64,000 nt of DNA. Source: Aureococcus anophagefferens. Taxonomy: Eukaryota; Sar; Pelagophyceae; Pelagomonadales; Pelagomonadaceae. A program made the position numbers and the translations under genes. Shown piece by piece: positions 20,201-30,220 of this stretch. The notes beneath the pieces are model-generated. The model had not been told where the DNA came from. It made no database searches and saw only the letters and a list, made by a program, of their open reading frames with translations. Every line of letters begins with the position of its first letter. The stretch's first letter is position 1. The DNA lies in contig NW_008705583.1 in the NCBI RefSeq assembly GCF_000186865.1, forward strand, positions 65,673 to 129,672, read 5' to 3'.

Positions 20201-20301
20201 CCGCCGCCGGTGGCCGCGCAGGTCCGCACGAGGTCCACGACGAGATCGTCGGACGCCGCCCGCGCGGCGGAGACGACGCACAGCCAGGCCCGCCACCCCA
20301 T
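14271..20301 (-). CDS. Giant surface protein: Pmp-type beta-helix repeats, Cys-rich stalk, multiple TM helices
   Basis: Exon 1 runs from 20301 to about 15149/15161 and exon 2 from 15072 to 14271, about 1,980 residues. A signal peptide (MGWRAWLCVVSAARAASDD) is followed by a PDAAPA-type minisatellite linker, then about 1,000 residues of polymorphic-outer-membrane-protein repeats (recurring FxxN and GGA, e.g. ATYGGAVFNDGGALVLSSVDF), expected to form a right-handed beta-helix. Around 1,130-1,260 is a cysteine-rich region (CATCPAGSYGFDP, CALCRRGYKLDSGDGECVKC). Several TM helices follow (GILVGLALCALLVALC, VGVALFLGYAVSALW, ISMVALIVTFLVFTT), then a charged cytoplasmic part, further helices in exon 2 (AVLFLNLFVVLVM) and an acidic tail. 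The intron (3' end at 15073) has two frame-compatible donors (15160 or 15148). Likely an extracellular adhesion or sensing protein; function inferred from architecture. Confidence 0.8.
20051..20140. repeat. 18 bp coding minisatellite, five copies
   Basis: Five consecutive copies of GGCGCCGCGTCGGGCGCG (the last with one change), encoding on the minus strand the PDAAPA linker of the giant surface protein. Unit length is a multiple of three, so copy-number change would alter linker length without breaking the frame. Confidence 0.9.
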
Positions 20302-20424
20302 CGCACCGATGGAAACGTATGGAAGGTGGGAGCCTCTGAAAAACCACCGCTTGAAGATCAAGTTGAACAGTTTCGTGAGGCGATGTTGAGGCGGTTGGTG
20401 TTTCACTGGCGGAGTTTCAGAAGC

Positions 20425-21264
20425 ATGGCTGGGTCATCCAAACCGACGGAGGCCAAAGCAAAGGACGCCAGGCCCAAGGCCGAGGCCAAGGCGAAGGACG
20501 CCAAGCCCAGGGCCAAGGCGCCCAGGGCCAAGGCGAGCACGAAGGACGAGGCAGCCCCGGCAAGCGCCGCCGCCGACGCCGCCGACGAGGCCGCCGACGC
20601 CGCCGACGAGGCCAAGGCGAAGGACGCCAAGCCCAGGGCCAAAGCGCCCAGGGCCAAGGCGAGCACGAAGGACGAGGCAGAGAAGGACGAGGCAGCCCCG
20701 GCAAGCGCCGCCGCCGACGCCGCCGACGAAGCCGTCGCCGCGGCCATGGAGGACCCGCTACCAGATTCCGTGCTCGCCGTCGGCGCCGTCAACGAGGACG
20801 CGCTCCTCGACATGCTCCTCGACCCGTCGGGCGCGCGGCCGCCGGCCGCGGCGCCCGGCGGCGCGCGGCCCCGGAAGCGCAAGCTCAGCGTCGCCGCGCG
20901 GCGCGAGATGAACGTGCCGCCGCCGATGATGAAGGCCTCCTACTACCTCAACCCGAAGCCCGCGGCGGACCGGCCGCTCCACACGCCCCTGACGTGCTCC
21001 CTCGTCGTCGCCGCCGCGAAGCAGAGCCTCATGCGGTCCCACGGCGACACCGTCGACGCGGACCTCGGCGACGACCTCCCCCACGCGGACCTCATGCAGG
21101 ACATCCTCCTGTCGCCGCCGGTCATGCCGCCGCCGTCGACGGGCCGCCAGGCGCTCCACGCCTCCGCGGAGGCCAACGAGCCGGCCGCGGCGCCCGCGGC
21201 CGGCGGCCGCGCGAAGCGGCGGCGGGGGCCGATGCACTTCACCTTCGACGAGGTGGCGAACTAG
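20425..21264 (+). CDS. Lys/Ala-rich protein with internal duplication, unknown
   Basis: 279 residues, not recognised. The first 110 residues are histone-H1-like in composition (repeated AKAKDAKPRAKAPRAKAS) and contain a duplicated block. The rest is different: MEDPLPDSVLAVGAVNEDALLDMLLD, a basic patch PRKRKLSVAARREMNVPP that could be a nuclear localisation signal, a SYYLNPKP-like segment, and a second basic patch GRAKRRRGPMHFTFDEVAN at the C-terminus. A nuclear, DNA- or RNA-binding role is plausible from composition only. It starts 123 bp from the divergent surface-protein gene; the shared leader contains ATCAAGTTGAA. Confidence 0.6.
   Translation: MAGSSKPTEAKAKDARPKAEAKAKDAKPRAKAPRAKASTKDEAAPASAAADAADEAADAADEAKAKDAKPRAKAPRAKASTKDEAEKDEAAPASAAADAADEAVAAAMEDPLPDSVLAVGAVNEDALLDMLLDPSGARPPAAAPGGARPRKRKLSVAARREMNVPPPMMKASYYLNPKPAADRPLHTPLTCSLVVAAAKQSLMRSHGDTVDADLGDDLPHADLMQDILLSPPVMPPPSTGRQALHASAEANEPAAAPAAGGRAKRRRGPMHFTFDEVAN
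20482..20731. repeat. Direct duplication within the Lys/Ala-rich gene
   Basis: A block of about 110 bp starting GAGGCCAAGGCGAAGGACGC at 20482 recurs from 20608 with small changes and an 18 bp insertion (coding EKDEA). It encodes the AKAKDAKPRAKAP...AADAADEA segment twice, in frame. Confidence 0.85.
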
Positions 21265-21400
21265 GGTATGGGATACTTCCAAAGTGACTAATATGTTTGA
21301 AATGCTCCAAAGTCAAAAATACTTTGCGCACCCAATGTGCACTACGATATGAACTTCACCACTAGGACACCACGGGCGATCGTCGGTTTAGCGAAGCAAA

Positions 21401-23188
21401 CTAGTGGGCCTTCGGGCGCTTCTTCCCCCGCTCGAGCGCCTTCCACTCGCGCTTGAGCATGGTCTGGGCTTTCTGGGACTCGATGGTCTCCTCGAAGAGG
21501 TCCCGCGTCAGCCGCGCGCCCTCGCTCGCGAGCGCGTTCGCCTGCCAGGCGAGCGCGAGCTTCGCGACCTCGCGCGCGGACAGGCCCTCCGTCCGCGCCG
21601 CCGCGTCGCGGATCGCCGCGTCGTCGATGGCCTCGTCCAGCTTGACCGTCGCCGGCGGCGGTCGCCACCACGACGCCGGCGGCTTCTCGGCGACCATGGC
21701 CTCGACGGCCTCCTTGAGGATCTTGAGGCGCTCCGCCTCGCCCGGCAGGTCGAAGAAGACCGTCTCGTCGACGCGGTCGTGGATCGCGCGGTCGAAGAGC
21801 TCGGGCGCGTTCGTCGCGAAGACGACCATGACGTCGGCGTTCGGCGACCCCGTGCGGTAGAGGAAGGCGTTGAGCGCGTTGCGCGCGTCCTCGGACATGA
21901 ACTTGGACCGCTTCCGGACGAACGCGTCCGCCTCGTCGATGAGCAGCAGGAGCCCCCGCGGCGACGTCTTCGCCCAGTCGAAGAGCTTGTGCATCTCCGT
22001 GACGGCGTCGCGGCCCAGGGGCGCCACGTCGCCGCCGGAGGCCACGGCGTAGTCCATGCCCGCGTTCGCCGCGAGCTTCTTCGCGAAGAGCGTCTTTCCC
22101 GTGCCGGGCGGCCCGTAGAAGAGGCAGTGGCGGAAGACGGCGCCGCGCTTCCGCGTCATCGCCGCCGACTCGGCGATCTGCAGGAGCCGCGCCTCCAGCT
22201 TGGCCTCGAAGTGCGCGCCGGCCATGAGCGCGCCCTTCTCGAGCGCGGGCCGGCCGAGGCCCGAGAGCCGCGACGCCAAATTGCCCGCGCGGCCGCCCCC
22301 AAAGGCCGACGACGCGACGGCGAAGCCCCGCGACGTCTCGCGCACGAGGGCCGGCTTCTGCAGCCGCGCCGCGACGTAGGTGCCCATGACCTTGGTGAAC
22401 TTGCGCGCGGCGAAGACGCCGCCGGCCGCCGCGGTGCCGACGGCCGCGAGCGCCGCGAGCCGCTTCTCGTCGCCGAGGAGCGCCGTCGCGCCGGCGCCCA
22501 GCGACGAGAACGTCGCCTTGACGGCCTCCAGCGTCGTGTCCCGGGCGACCTTGGCCCGCTCCTTGATGCCCTCCAGCCGCAGGTCCTGCAGGTCGCGCTC
22601 GGACCTAGCGTCCGCCTTGGACCGCGCCGCGAGGTACGCGGCGTCGGACTCGCGGCGCAGCTCCTGCTCGAGCTCCGCCGTCTCCTTGCGGATCTTCTCG
22701 AGGGCCGCCTCGTGCGCCGCGCGCCGCTCCTCCTCGCCGTCCTTGAGCGCCTCGTCGAGCCTGCCCGCGAGCGCCTGCGTCTCCTGCGCGAGCGACGCCT
22801 TGTACTGCGCGCGGTGGTCCATGTGCTGGCGCTGCACGCCCCGCGTCTGCTCCGCCTCGACGCGCTGCGCCTGGCGCGCCTCCCGCGTCGCCTGCGCGAG
22901 CGCCGCGCGGTACTCCTTCTGCGTCGTCCGCTCCGCGGCCTGCTTCTTCTGCTCCTCCGCCTTTTTGTACTGGAGGTCGCTCTTGCCCTTGGCCGACCGC
23001 AGCAGCTCGGCGACGGCCTCGACGGGCGCCGGGTCGAAGGCCCCCTTGCTGTAGATGCCCGGCGGCGTCGGCGCCTCGCCCGCGGCGGGCTCGGGCTCCG
23101 GCTCCGCGAAGGCGAGCCGGTGGCCGCAGAGCAGGCCGCTGCCGGCGATGACCGCGTAGGACCCGCGCCGCGCGAGCAGCGACGCCAT
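21401..23188 (-). CDS. ATAD3: ATAD3-type mitochondrial AAA+ ATPase
   Basis: 595 residues. After an N-terminal hydrophobic part (YAVIAGSGLLCGHRLAFAEP) comes a long Glu/Arg/Ala coiled coil (about 70-270), a hydrophobic segment (LAALAAVGTAAAGGVFAARK) and the AAA+ module: Walker A CLFYGPPGTGKTLFAKKLA, Walker B GLLLLIDEADAF, sensor 1 VMVVFATNAPELFD, and DRVDETVFFDLP. This order is that of ATAD3, an inner-mitochondrial-membrane ATPase linked to nucleoid organisation and membrane contacts in animals and plants. The ATG at 23188 is the first ATG of the frame. It is head-to-head with the methyltransferase at 23413 (224 bp apart). Confidence 0.9.
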   Translation of the reverse strand: MASLLARRGSYAVIAGSGLLCGHRLAFAEPEPEPAAGEAPTPPGIYSKGAFDPAPVEAVAELLRSAKGKSDLQYKKAEEQKKQAAERTTQKEYRAALAQATREARQAQRVEAEQTRGVQRQHMDHRAQYKASLAQETQALAGRLDEALKDGEEERRAAHEAALEKIRKETAELEQELRRESDAAYLAARSKADARSERDLQDLRLEGIKERAKVARDTTLEAVKATFSSLGAGATALLGDEKRLAALAAVGTAAAGGVFAARKFTKVMGTYVAARLQKPALVRETSRGFAVASSAFGGGRAGNLASRLSGLGRPALEKGALMAGAHFEAKLEARLLQIAESAAMTRKRGAVFRHCLFYGPPGTGKTLFAKKLAANAGMDYAVASGGDVAPLGRDAVTEMHKLFDWAKTSPRGLLLLIDEADAFVRKRSKFMSEDARNALNAFLYRTGSPNADVMVVFATNAPELFDRAIHDRVDETVFFDLPGEAERLKILKEAVEAMVAEKPPASWWRPPPATVKLDEAIDDAAIRDAAARTEGLSAREVAKLALAWQANALASEGARLTRDLFEETIESQKAQTMLKREWKALERGKKRPKAH

Positions 23189-23412
23189 GGAGACGAGCGG
23201 CGCTGCGCCGGGTCGGCGGCGACGATAGGTGACACGCGCCGGCGGCACTCGACGCTGCCTCGCCGATGCCCCGTCGCCTTGTTTTTTGCGCAGCGACACT
23301 TCTTGAACGTCTGGTGCAGTGATGGTGAAGCCTGTGACATGGAGCGTGCAAACATGACGAACGAGCGAGCTTGAGCAATCGCAAAGACAGCCTCGAAGCA
23401 CTAAAAACACCA

Positions 23413-24288
23413 ATGCTCAAAATCCTGCTGCTCTGCGCCGGCGCCGGCGCCTTCGCGCCGCCGCCGCAGCTTAGACACCATCGATGCGCGGCGCCGCGGC
23501 GCAACAAACACCATCGATGCGCGCCGCGGCGCGCGGCGTCGCAGAACCAGGCGGCGAACCCGGAGACGAAGATCACGTCGGACTACGTCGCGACGCTCTT
23601 CGACAGCTTCGCGGAGAACTTCGAGGAGGTGCTGGAGTCGCTCGACTACTGCGCGCCCAAGTTCGTCGGCGACGCCGTCGCCGCGCTCGCCGCGTCGCGG
23701 GCCGAGCCCTACGGCGCCTGCCTCGACGCGGGCTGCGGCACGGGCCTCGCCGCGCACGGCCTGCGGCCGCACGTCGCCGCGCTCTACGGCGTCGACCTGA
23801 GCCCGGACATGGCCCGGTTGGCCGAGGAGCTCTGCTACGAGGACGGGCCGGAGAACCCGCCGTCGCGGAGCGAGGCCGCGGCGCGGCGGGCCATGGGCTG
23901 GCCCCGGCTCTACGACGGTGTGTCCGTCGGGAATTTATTGGACCTCTCGTCCGTCGACGGCCTCCCGGAGGGCGCCTTCGACCTCGTCGTGGCCGCCGAC
24001 GTGCTCTGCTACTTTGGGGACCTCGAACCCGTCGTCGCGGGCCTCGCGGCGCGCCTCGCGCCGGGCGGCGACCTCGTCTTCTCCGTGGAGACGCTGCCCG
24101 AGGGCGACTACGCCTGGGTGCTCCAGTGCCAGGAGCGGTACGCCCACGACGACGCCTACGTCGCGCGCGTCGCCGCGGCCGCGGGCCTCGGCGTCGTCGA
24201 GCAGACGCGGTTCCAGCCGCGGACGGAGAGCGGCTACCCCGTCCGCGGCACGCTCCACGTGCTCCGCAAGCGGAAGTATGCCATCTAA
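23413..24288 (+). CDS. Class I SAM-dependent methyltransferase with plastid-type leader
   Basis: 291 residues. The leader MLKILLLCAGAGAFAPPPQL matches a signal peptide with an AFAP motif as used for complex plastids of stramenopiles. The enzyme part begins TSDYVATLFDSFAENFEEVL, typical of the TPR-methyltransferase/NodS-like group, followed by motif I ACLDAGCGTGLAAHGL, GVDLSPDMARLAEE, and FDLVVAADVLCYFGDLEPVV (motif IV) then LAPGGDLVFSVETL. The C-terminus GTLHVLRKRK ends the last strand. The methyl acceptor is unknown; quinones, small metabolites or proteins are all possible. Confidence 0.82.
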   Translation: MLKILLLCAGAGAFAPPPQLRHHRCAAPRRNKHHRCAPRRAASQNQAANPETKITSDYVATLFDSFAENFEEVLESLDYCAPKFVGDAVAALAASRAEPYGACLDAGCGTGLAAHGLRPHVAALYGVDLSPDMARLAEELCYEDGPENPPSRSEAAARRAMGWPRLYDGVSVGNLLDLSSVDGLPEGAFDLVVAADVLCYFGDLEPVVAGLAARLAPGGDLVFSVETLPEGDYAWVLQCQERYAHDDAYVARVAAAAGLGVVEQTRFQPRTESGYPVRGTLHVLRKRKYAI

Positions 24289-26835
24289 AGTTCTGGCGGC
24301 TGGCCCGGCGGCGTCGGCCCGAGGTCCATGCGCCGCTTCCGGCCGTCGATGACGCGCTGGAACGTAGACGACGGCCTCGGCGCGTGCCCTCTGTCCCGGC
24401 ACGCCGTGAGCGCGCCGTCGTCGAGGACGCGCTCCTCCGGGAGCTCGGCGCGGAGCTCCGCGGCGAGGTCGCAGATGTCGGACTCGACGCGCTCCTCGAA
24501 GTGCGCCCCCCCGTACGCGACGACGTCGATGACGTCGTAGGTCATCTCGCGGTTGCCGAGGACTACGGGCGCCGCGCGCGAGAAATGCAATCGCGAAAGG
24601 AAGACGAGAAAGAAACGCGATCGCGAAGGGAGGACGCGGCGCCGCGCTCGTGATGTGGTCCGAGTCCTTGTCGTTGGCCAGGCCCGAGATCGTGTCGAGC
24701 GGGCTCCGGAGGGCGTCGTAGGTCGTCGTGTGCTCGTGCGCGTACTCCTTCGTGCGCACGCGGACGCGCGCCGGGTTCCGCGCCTTCGTGCCGTAGCCGG
24801 ACGCGCAGAGGTAGCCCAGGGACAGGATCGGCACCGTGCCGTCGCCGTCGCCGGCGATGACGCCGCTGCCCGGCGCGCCCGCGTCGGAGATCACGAGGTA
24901 GCGCTCGGGGACCTGGCGCGGACTCCGCGTCGCGCGGGGGGCGGAAGCAAGGAGGGAGCGGGGGGCGCGGCGCTCGCGCGTCGTCGAAGGCCGGCGCCGC
25001 GCGCGGCGGCCGCGTCCAGGCGAACTCGAAGGTCTTGGGCGTGCTGCGGCCCGTGCCGTAGAGGCAGTAGATCTCGAGGCTCGGCGCCTTGGGCAGCGGC
25101 GCGAGGAGGCCGTTGCCCCACGCGCGCGCCGGGAGCGGCGGCCGCCGGCGGCGCCGGCCGGCGGCCGGCGGCCCCGTGAGGTCGTACTCGCCGTCGAGGA
25201 GCGCGCCGTAGGCCGGGAGCATGGCGCGGAGCCAGTCGAGGGCCGCGTCGACGGCCATGGTCCGGTTCTTCGCGAGCGCGGCGAGGAGCGCGGCCGCGAC
25301 GGTGCCGTTCGCGGCCGCGTCGCGCTCGAGGGCCGCGCGGACGTCGGCCGGCGGCTCGTCGAGGACGACGAAGTCGTCCGTGCGCCAGAAGGCGTCGCCG
25401 CCCTTGGGCAGGAGCGCCGGCACGGACGCCCAGGACCGCGTGAGGTCCGCGACGGCGCGGCGCTGGATGCCGCCGTGGCTCTCGAAGAGCTGGGCGAGGA
25501 GCGGGCCCATGCCGACGGCGTCGGTCATCTCGCCCGTGACCAGGTACGCCAGCGCCTTGGCCGACCCGAGGAGCGCGCCGCAGATGGGCACGAAGCGCGC
25601 GACGCGGCGCTCGACCCAGCCGGGCTCGCGCGCCTCGACCCAGCGCATGAAGTGGACGAAGTGGTTCGCGCCGAGGGAGTGGGCGAGGACGGCGACCTTG
25701 GCGCCGCTCAGCGCGCCCAGCAGCTCGACCTCGGCCTTGACCTGCGTGAAGAAGCCGTCGCGCGCCTCGAGGCGCTGCGCCGAGAGCCGCCAGTCGAAGC
25801 CCAGGAGCCGCAGCGACGTCTCGTCGTAGCCCAGGATCGCCAGGTTCGCCATGAGCTCGCCCCAGAGGTTCAGCGGGCCGAACGCGTCCGCCGCGCCGAG
25901 GCCGCTGCTCGCGCGGACCTTGATGTCCGCCGGGTCGTCCCACGTCGTCCCGTTGAGCGCGAGGTGCCGCTGGAGGCACGCGGGCCGCAGCACGAACTGG
26001 GACAGCATGCTCGGCGAGCTCCAGAGCCGCCGCCGGTGGCTGCCCGCGAAGCAGCCCACGCCCTGCCAGACCTCGAGCGCCGTGGACCTGCGCGGCGGGC
26101 GCGCCCGTCGCGGCCGCGCGCCGCGCGCGCGGGACGGGCGGCGGTCGCCCGGCGCGCGGCGCCCCGCGGCCGGGGCGGGCGGACGCGGGCCGCGCGCGTC
26201 ATGCCCGGCAGCATGAGCACGGGCAGCTTGCGCGTCGGCGGCCCCCGCCGCCGCAGCACGTCCGTCGCGGGCCGCCGCGCGTCGGCGAACCAGGGGTCCG
26301 CGTGGGGGTCCTCGCCGGGCGCGACGAGCGCGAGCGGCGACACGCCGTAGGCCCAGCGGAACCAGAGGCCGGGCACGACGAGGCACCAGAAGAGCGGGCC
26401 GCCGCAGACGAGGAACCGGGGCCGCGGGATGTGCGCGAGGCGCGCGACGCGCGCGTAGCAGAAGAGCAGGAACCTCTCGAAGGGCGACAGGTAGCGGATG
26501 AGCCGCGACTCCTCCTCGGCGCGCACGCGCCTCTCGTGCTCCGCGGCGAGCTCCCGGCGCACGCTCTCCATCATGACGCCCGGCGCGGACGCGGACCGGC
26601 GCAGCGGCGACGACGGCGTCGTCGGGGGCGGCGGCGGCGTCGACGGCGGCGACGGCGGCGACGCGCCGCGCAGGCCCGGCAGCGGCGGCGGCGGCGTGTT
26701 TTTGGGTCGCGGCGGCGGCGACGCCCGCGGCGGCGACTGGTGCACCGGATCATGGTGCACGCCGAAGCCCTCGTCGTCCGACGAGTTCGACGGCGGCGAC
26801 GGCGGCGACGCGTCGGCCGCGTCGACGCCGGCCAT
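24285..26835 (-). CDS. PDAT: Phospholipid:diacylglycerol acyltransferase
   Basis: Exons 26835-26198, 26087-24980, 24912-24648 and 24562-24285 sum to 762 residues in one frame; all three introns fit GC-AG. The N-terminus is cytosolic and proline-rich, with one hydrophobic anchor (GPLFWCLVVPGLWFRWAYG). The lumenal part carries LPVLMLPGMT joined to STALEVWQGVGCF, IKVRASSGLGAADAFGP, the nucleophile motif VAVLAHSLGANHFVHFMRW, GALLGSAKALAYLVTGEM, IYCLYGTGRSTPKTFEF, GDGTVPILSLGYLC and DSDHITILGN (after splicing). These are the LCAT/PDAT landmarks, including Ser, Asp and His of the triad. PDAT moves an acyl group from phospholipid to diacylglycerol to form triacylglycerol in the ER. The stop at 24285 overlaps the 3' end of the convergent methyltransferase frame by four bases. 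Confidence 0.9.
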
Positions 26836-27139
26836 CCGTCGCAGTTGCTGCGCACCACCCAGACTCGGTCGCTTTGGATGACGGCATCACCAACGAGCTG
26901 CTGAGTTGCCCTCTGGACACGCTGCGCGCTCTTGTGGTCGCGGCGCTTTCGCGCTTTCAGCAGCCGGCCCTCCGCGCCGGTGCCGCTTCATTCGCCGGGC
27001 TTTTTCGCCCCGCGGTAGGTGACCGCACGCCCTCGCCGGGCACGCAGACCCCGCTTTTTTTCGACGGGCGGAAGCTAGTTTTCGACTCGGAGGCGGACTT
27101 TTGCGTTTTTTCCCTTCTTTTTGGCACGTTACTTTTACG
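26836..27139. other. Intergenic region between PDAT and the RS-rich gene
   Basis: 304 bp between divergent starts. One frame stays open (from TTG at 26874) and reads like LDDGITNELLSCPLDTLRAL, but it has no ATG and runs into the next gene out of frame, so I do not call it. The part near 27040-27130 is rich in T runs and may hold the core promoter of the downstream gene. Confidence 0.35.
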
Positions 27140-28804
27140 ATGGGCTCGGACGACTCGGACTCGGAGTACGACCCCGAGGAGGAGGCGGCCGCCCCGGGCG
27201 CGCCGCCGCCGCCGCCGCCCCCCGGCGCGCCGTCGCCGGCCGCCGCCGACGAAATGTACGACCCGTTTGCCGGCGCCGCGGAGGACGACGCGGGCTACTG
27301 TTTCGAGGCAGAGGACGAAGAGGACGAGGCGCAGGTCCAGCTCCGGGAGCAGGCCGCGGCCGCGATGAAGCAGCGGGACCTCAAGCTCTCCCTGCAGGCG
27401 AAAGAGGTTCATTTTCGGAGTAGACTATTTTTCGGGCCTTTTCGGCTTCCTCGCGGTTAGGTCCCCTTGGCTGCGGGTGTGAGAGAGGGGGTGGCTGGAG
27501 ACTGGCACTGGAGAGGGAGACGCACATGGCTGGCTTTCACACTGGACTCCTGGGAGACGCTAGCGCTACCGCTTCAAAGGACGGATTGGACGCTTCTCTG
27601 GGACTCCTAGCCTTTTTCCGGACGCTTGCCAGTCTCTTACCGTTAGATTTCGGAACTTAGCGCTCATGGTCTGTGTTTCAGGCGAAAATTGCGGCCAAGC
27701 TACGCGACGCTCTCACAAAGCCCAAGCCTTCAGAGGCCGGCTCCGACGGCGGGCCGTCGCCGCGGCGCCGGCGGTCGCGGTCCCGGTCCTCGCGGTCCCG
27801 GACGCGGTCGTCGGCGTCGGGCTCGCCCCGCGCCGGGCGGCGCCGGTCCCCGCGGAGCCGGTCGCGGAGCGGCTCCGCCGCGCCGCGGAGGCGCCGCCGC
27901 AAGTCAAAGTCGCCCGAGGGCCGCGGCCGACCGTCCAAGGACCGCCAAAGGTGAATCACGCGCGTCAGAACGAGGAAACCCGCACAATTCAATGGCTTCT
28001 TTGCATCACACTGGAGCGTCTCGCCTTTCCCGCGCGCGCGCGAGATTGCACGGAGTGCCCGTTTCGCGCGCGTCAGTATTCCTATTTTAGCTCGCGTGCG
28101 ACGGACGACTACCAGCGACAGAGCCAGCCGAGACCGCAGAGACCGCCGCAGACCGCGCAACGACCGCCGCCGCAGACCGCGCAACGACCGCCGCCGCAGA
28201 CAGGGCAACGACCGCCGCCGCCGACGTTCCAACGGCCGCCGCCGCCGACGTTCCAGCGGCCGCCGCCGCCGACGTTCCAACGGCCGCCGCCGCCGACGAC
28301 GCAGCGCCGCCCGCCGCCGGCGTCGCCGCCGCGCGCGCGCGCGCCCTACGCCGCGGCCGCGCGGTCGCCGCGCGGCCGCGGCCCGCCGGCCGACGGCGAC
28401 CGCTTCTTCGCGCCGCCGCCGCGCGACTACGACGCGTACGCGCCGCGCGCGGGCGACTTCGGCCCGCCGCCCGGCGCCTACCGCGACGACCGCCCGCCGG
28501 CGCCCTACGACCGCCGGCCGCCCCGCGCGGACGACCGCCGCGGCCCGCCGCCGGCCGGCCGCGCGCCGCCGCCGCGCTACGACGACCGCGCCTACGACGA
28601 CCGCCGCGGCTACGACGACCGCTACCCGCCGCCGCAGCCCCCGCCGCACCACCGCGCGTCGCGCCGCGCCGCGACCCGCGCGCGCCCCCCCCGCGGACGC
28701 CGCCGCGCGCAGGTCTCCCGCCGCCGCCGGGCCCGCCGCGCGGCCACGCGCCGCGGCCCTACGAGCAGCACGGCCACCCGCCGCCCCTGCGCTCCTACTC
28801 CTAA
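27140..28804 (+). CDS. Acidic/RS/proline-rich protein, probably RNA-processing related
   Basis: Four exons (27140-27406, 27682-27950, 28091-28653, 28713-28804) give 396 residues in one frame. The N-terminus is acidic (MGSDDSDSEYDPEEEAAAP, then FEAEDEEDEAQVQLRE). Exon 2 is an SR-like block (RRSRSRSSRSRTRSSASGSP). Exon 3 is a low-complexity PPPQTAQR/PPPTFQR repeat followed by RDY/RDD/YDD-rich sequence, and the end is PRPYEQHGHPPPLRSYS. No folded domain is visible. RS plus RDY-type disorder is typical of splicing or transcription factors and of condensate-forming proteins. The first intron can be spliced at GT (27407) or at GC (27398), because CAGGCGAAA occurs at both ends. Confidence 0.62.
28140..28300. 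repeat. 24 bp coding repeats (PPQTAQRP / PPPTFQRP)
   Basis: Two related tandem arrays: about three copies of CCGCCGCAGACCGCGCAACG-like units, then three copies of a unit containing CCGACGTTCCAACGGCCGCC. Both are in frame within exon 3 of the RS/proline-rich gene. Confidence 0.85.
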
Positions 28805-28815
28805 GTACGGGCGAC

Positions 28816-30078
28816 CTAGGCCGCGGCGTCCCTCTTGCACTCCTCGCGGATCCAGGCCGCGCCGCGCGCGCAGTGGTCCCGCCGCTCGAAGCCGGGCGCG
28901 GTCCGCGTCCACACGCTGCTGCCGCCGCGCGCGCCGGCCGCGTCCCGCTTGAGCCGCTCCCGGGCCTCGGCGCGCGCGCGCTTCGCGGAGCGGCGCTCGA
29001 GGCGCGCGGCGTCGGTCTCGCGCGCCTCCGGCGGCCGCTCGCCCTTCCAGGACTCGTGCGCGTTGCCGTCCACGGGGACGCCGTATTTGGCGCAGCGTGC
29101 CTCGAAGAGCGCGAGGCCCGCGGCGTAGAGCGCCTCGTCGCAGGCGTCGACGTAGCCCGTGAGGTTCGCGACGGCGGCGTCCCGGTCGGCCCGCGTGTAG
29201 CCGTGGCGCGCGGACGTCGTCTCGACCTGCTTCGCGTAGTCCGGCGGCAGGCCCGGCGCGAGCATCGCGTGCGCGAGCGCGACGGACGCGCGGAAGTGGT
29301 CCTGGGAGCCGACGAAGAGGAAGTCCTCGGTGACGCGGCGCACGGCCTCCGCGGCGTCCGCGGCCGTGAGCCGCGCGGCGCCGCCGCAGGGCCGCCCGAG
29401 CACCATCTTGCACGCGCAGGACGGGATGCCCGGCGACTCGGCGTAGTCGCGGATCGTCGGCAGGCTCGCCTTGAACGCCGCGCGCGCCGTCGCGTTCGCG
29501 CGGTGCATCGGGTGGCCGCCCGGCGCCATCGGGCTGCGCCTGGGGAGCGCGCGCGATCGCCCCGCGCGGCGGCTCGCGCGTCGCGCGGGCGAGCGGCGCG
29601 AGCGAGCGCGCGCGACGCGACCGCGCGCTCTAGGAACGACCGCGCGCGGCGCGCGCGCGATGCGTCGACCCCGGCCGCCCGCGGGTCGAAGTACCAGGCG
29701 CTCACGAGCCGCGACGTCGGCGACCGCAGCAGCGTCACGGCCGTGCCCTTTTCGCGGCGCCGCGGGTCGTAGGGCGTGTGCGTGCTCGAGCCGGCGCCGA
29801 GATTCATGTCGCAGGTTTTCGGCCAGTCGCGGAGCTCCGGCTCCGGGCCCGGCGGCGCGCTGCCGTTGCGCAGGGCCTGGTAGTAGGACGGGCAGGCGAC
29901 GCGCCGTATCGTTTGGGCGAAGAAGGACCCCGTTTTGGGGACGTGCCTACCGGAGCCGATCGGACGGAAAAGTGGGTCGCGGGCGCCGGCATGCGCGCAT
30001 CCAGAACAGGGTCGGCTTCTCGCCGTCTTCGACGGCGATGCACGGCACGAGGAGGGCCGCGAGGGCGCATCGCATCAT
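28816..30078 (-). CDS. Sulfotransferase-like secretory protein
   Basis: Exons 30078-29999, 29946-29659 and 29539-28816 give 363 residues. The signal peptide is MMRCALAALLVPCIAVEDGE. Splicing the 52 bp GC-AG intron joins TLFWM to HVPKTGSFFAQTIRRVACPS, a 5'-phosphosulfate-binding motif; the 3'-phosphate motif is VTLLRSPTSRLVSAWYFD. The second intron (29540-29658) also fits GC-AG but lies in highly repetitive GCGC sequence, so its donor is less certain. The last exon contains FLFVGSQDHFRASVALAHAM and a Cys-containing C-terminus. Likely a Golgi carbohydrate sulfotransferase using PAPS. It is head-to-head with the LysM gene (142 bp). Confidence 0.75.
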
Positions 30079-30220
30079 CACGTCGGGGCAGCGTCGACAC
30101 CGACGACTTGTGGGGCAAACTTTGGCCAAACCGCTTCGGCCACTTCGGCCGGCCGGCGCGACGACGCGACAGACGCGACGCACTCTACTCGGCCCGTGCC
30201 GCACGCCCCCGCGCGGCGCG

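Noticed and set aside
15290..20347. Very long open frames overlapping the giant surface protein in other frames (for example 1,685 codons on the same strand and 527 codons at 16603-18186 on the other)
   Set aside because: They translate to Arg/Gly/Ala or Val/Asp/Arg monotony without domains, as expected for antisense and shifted frames of GC-rich coding DNA. The chosen frame has a signal peptide, repeats, Cys pattern and TM helices.
24285..24288. Four-base overlap of the PDAT stop with the upstream methyltransferase stop as a translational coupling signal
   Set aside because: The genes are convergent on opposite strands, so the overlap reflects compactness only.
26874..27368. Open frame LDDGITNELLSCPLDTLRAL onward
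   Set aside because: It has no ATG, overlaps the acidic N-terminus of the RS-rich gene in another frame and degenerates to Arg/Pro monotony after 60 codons.
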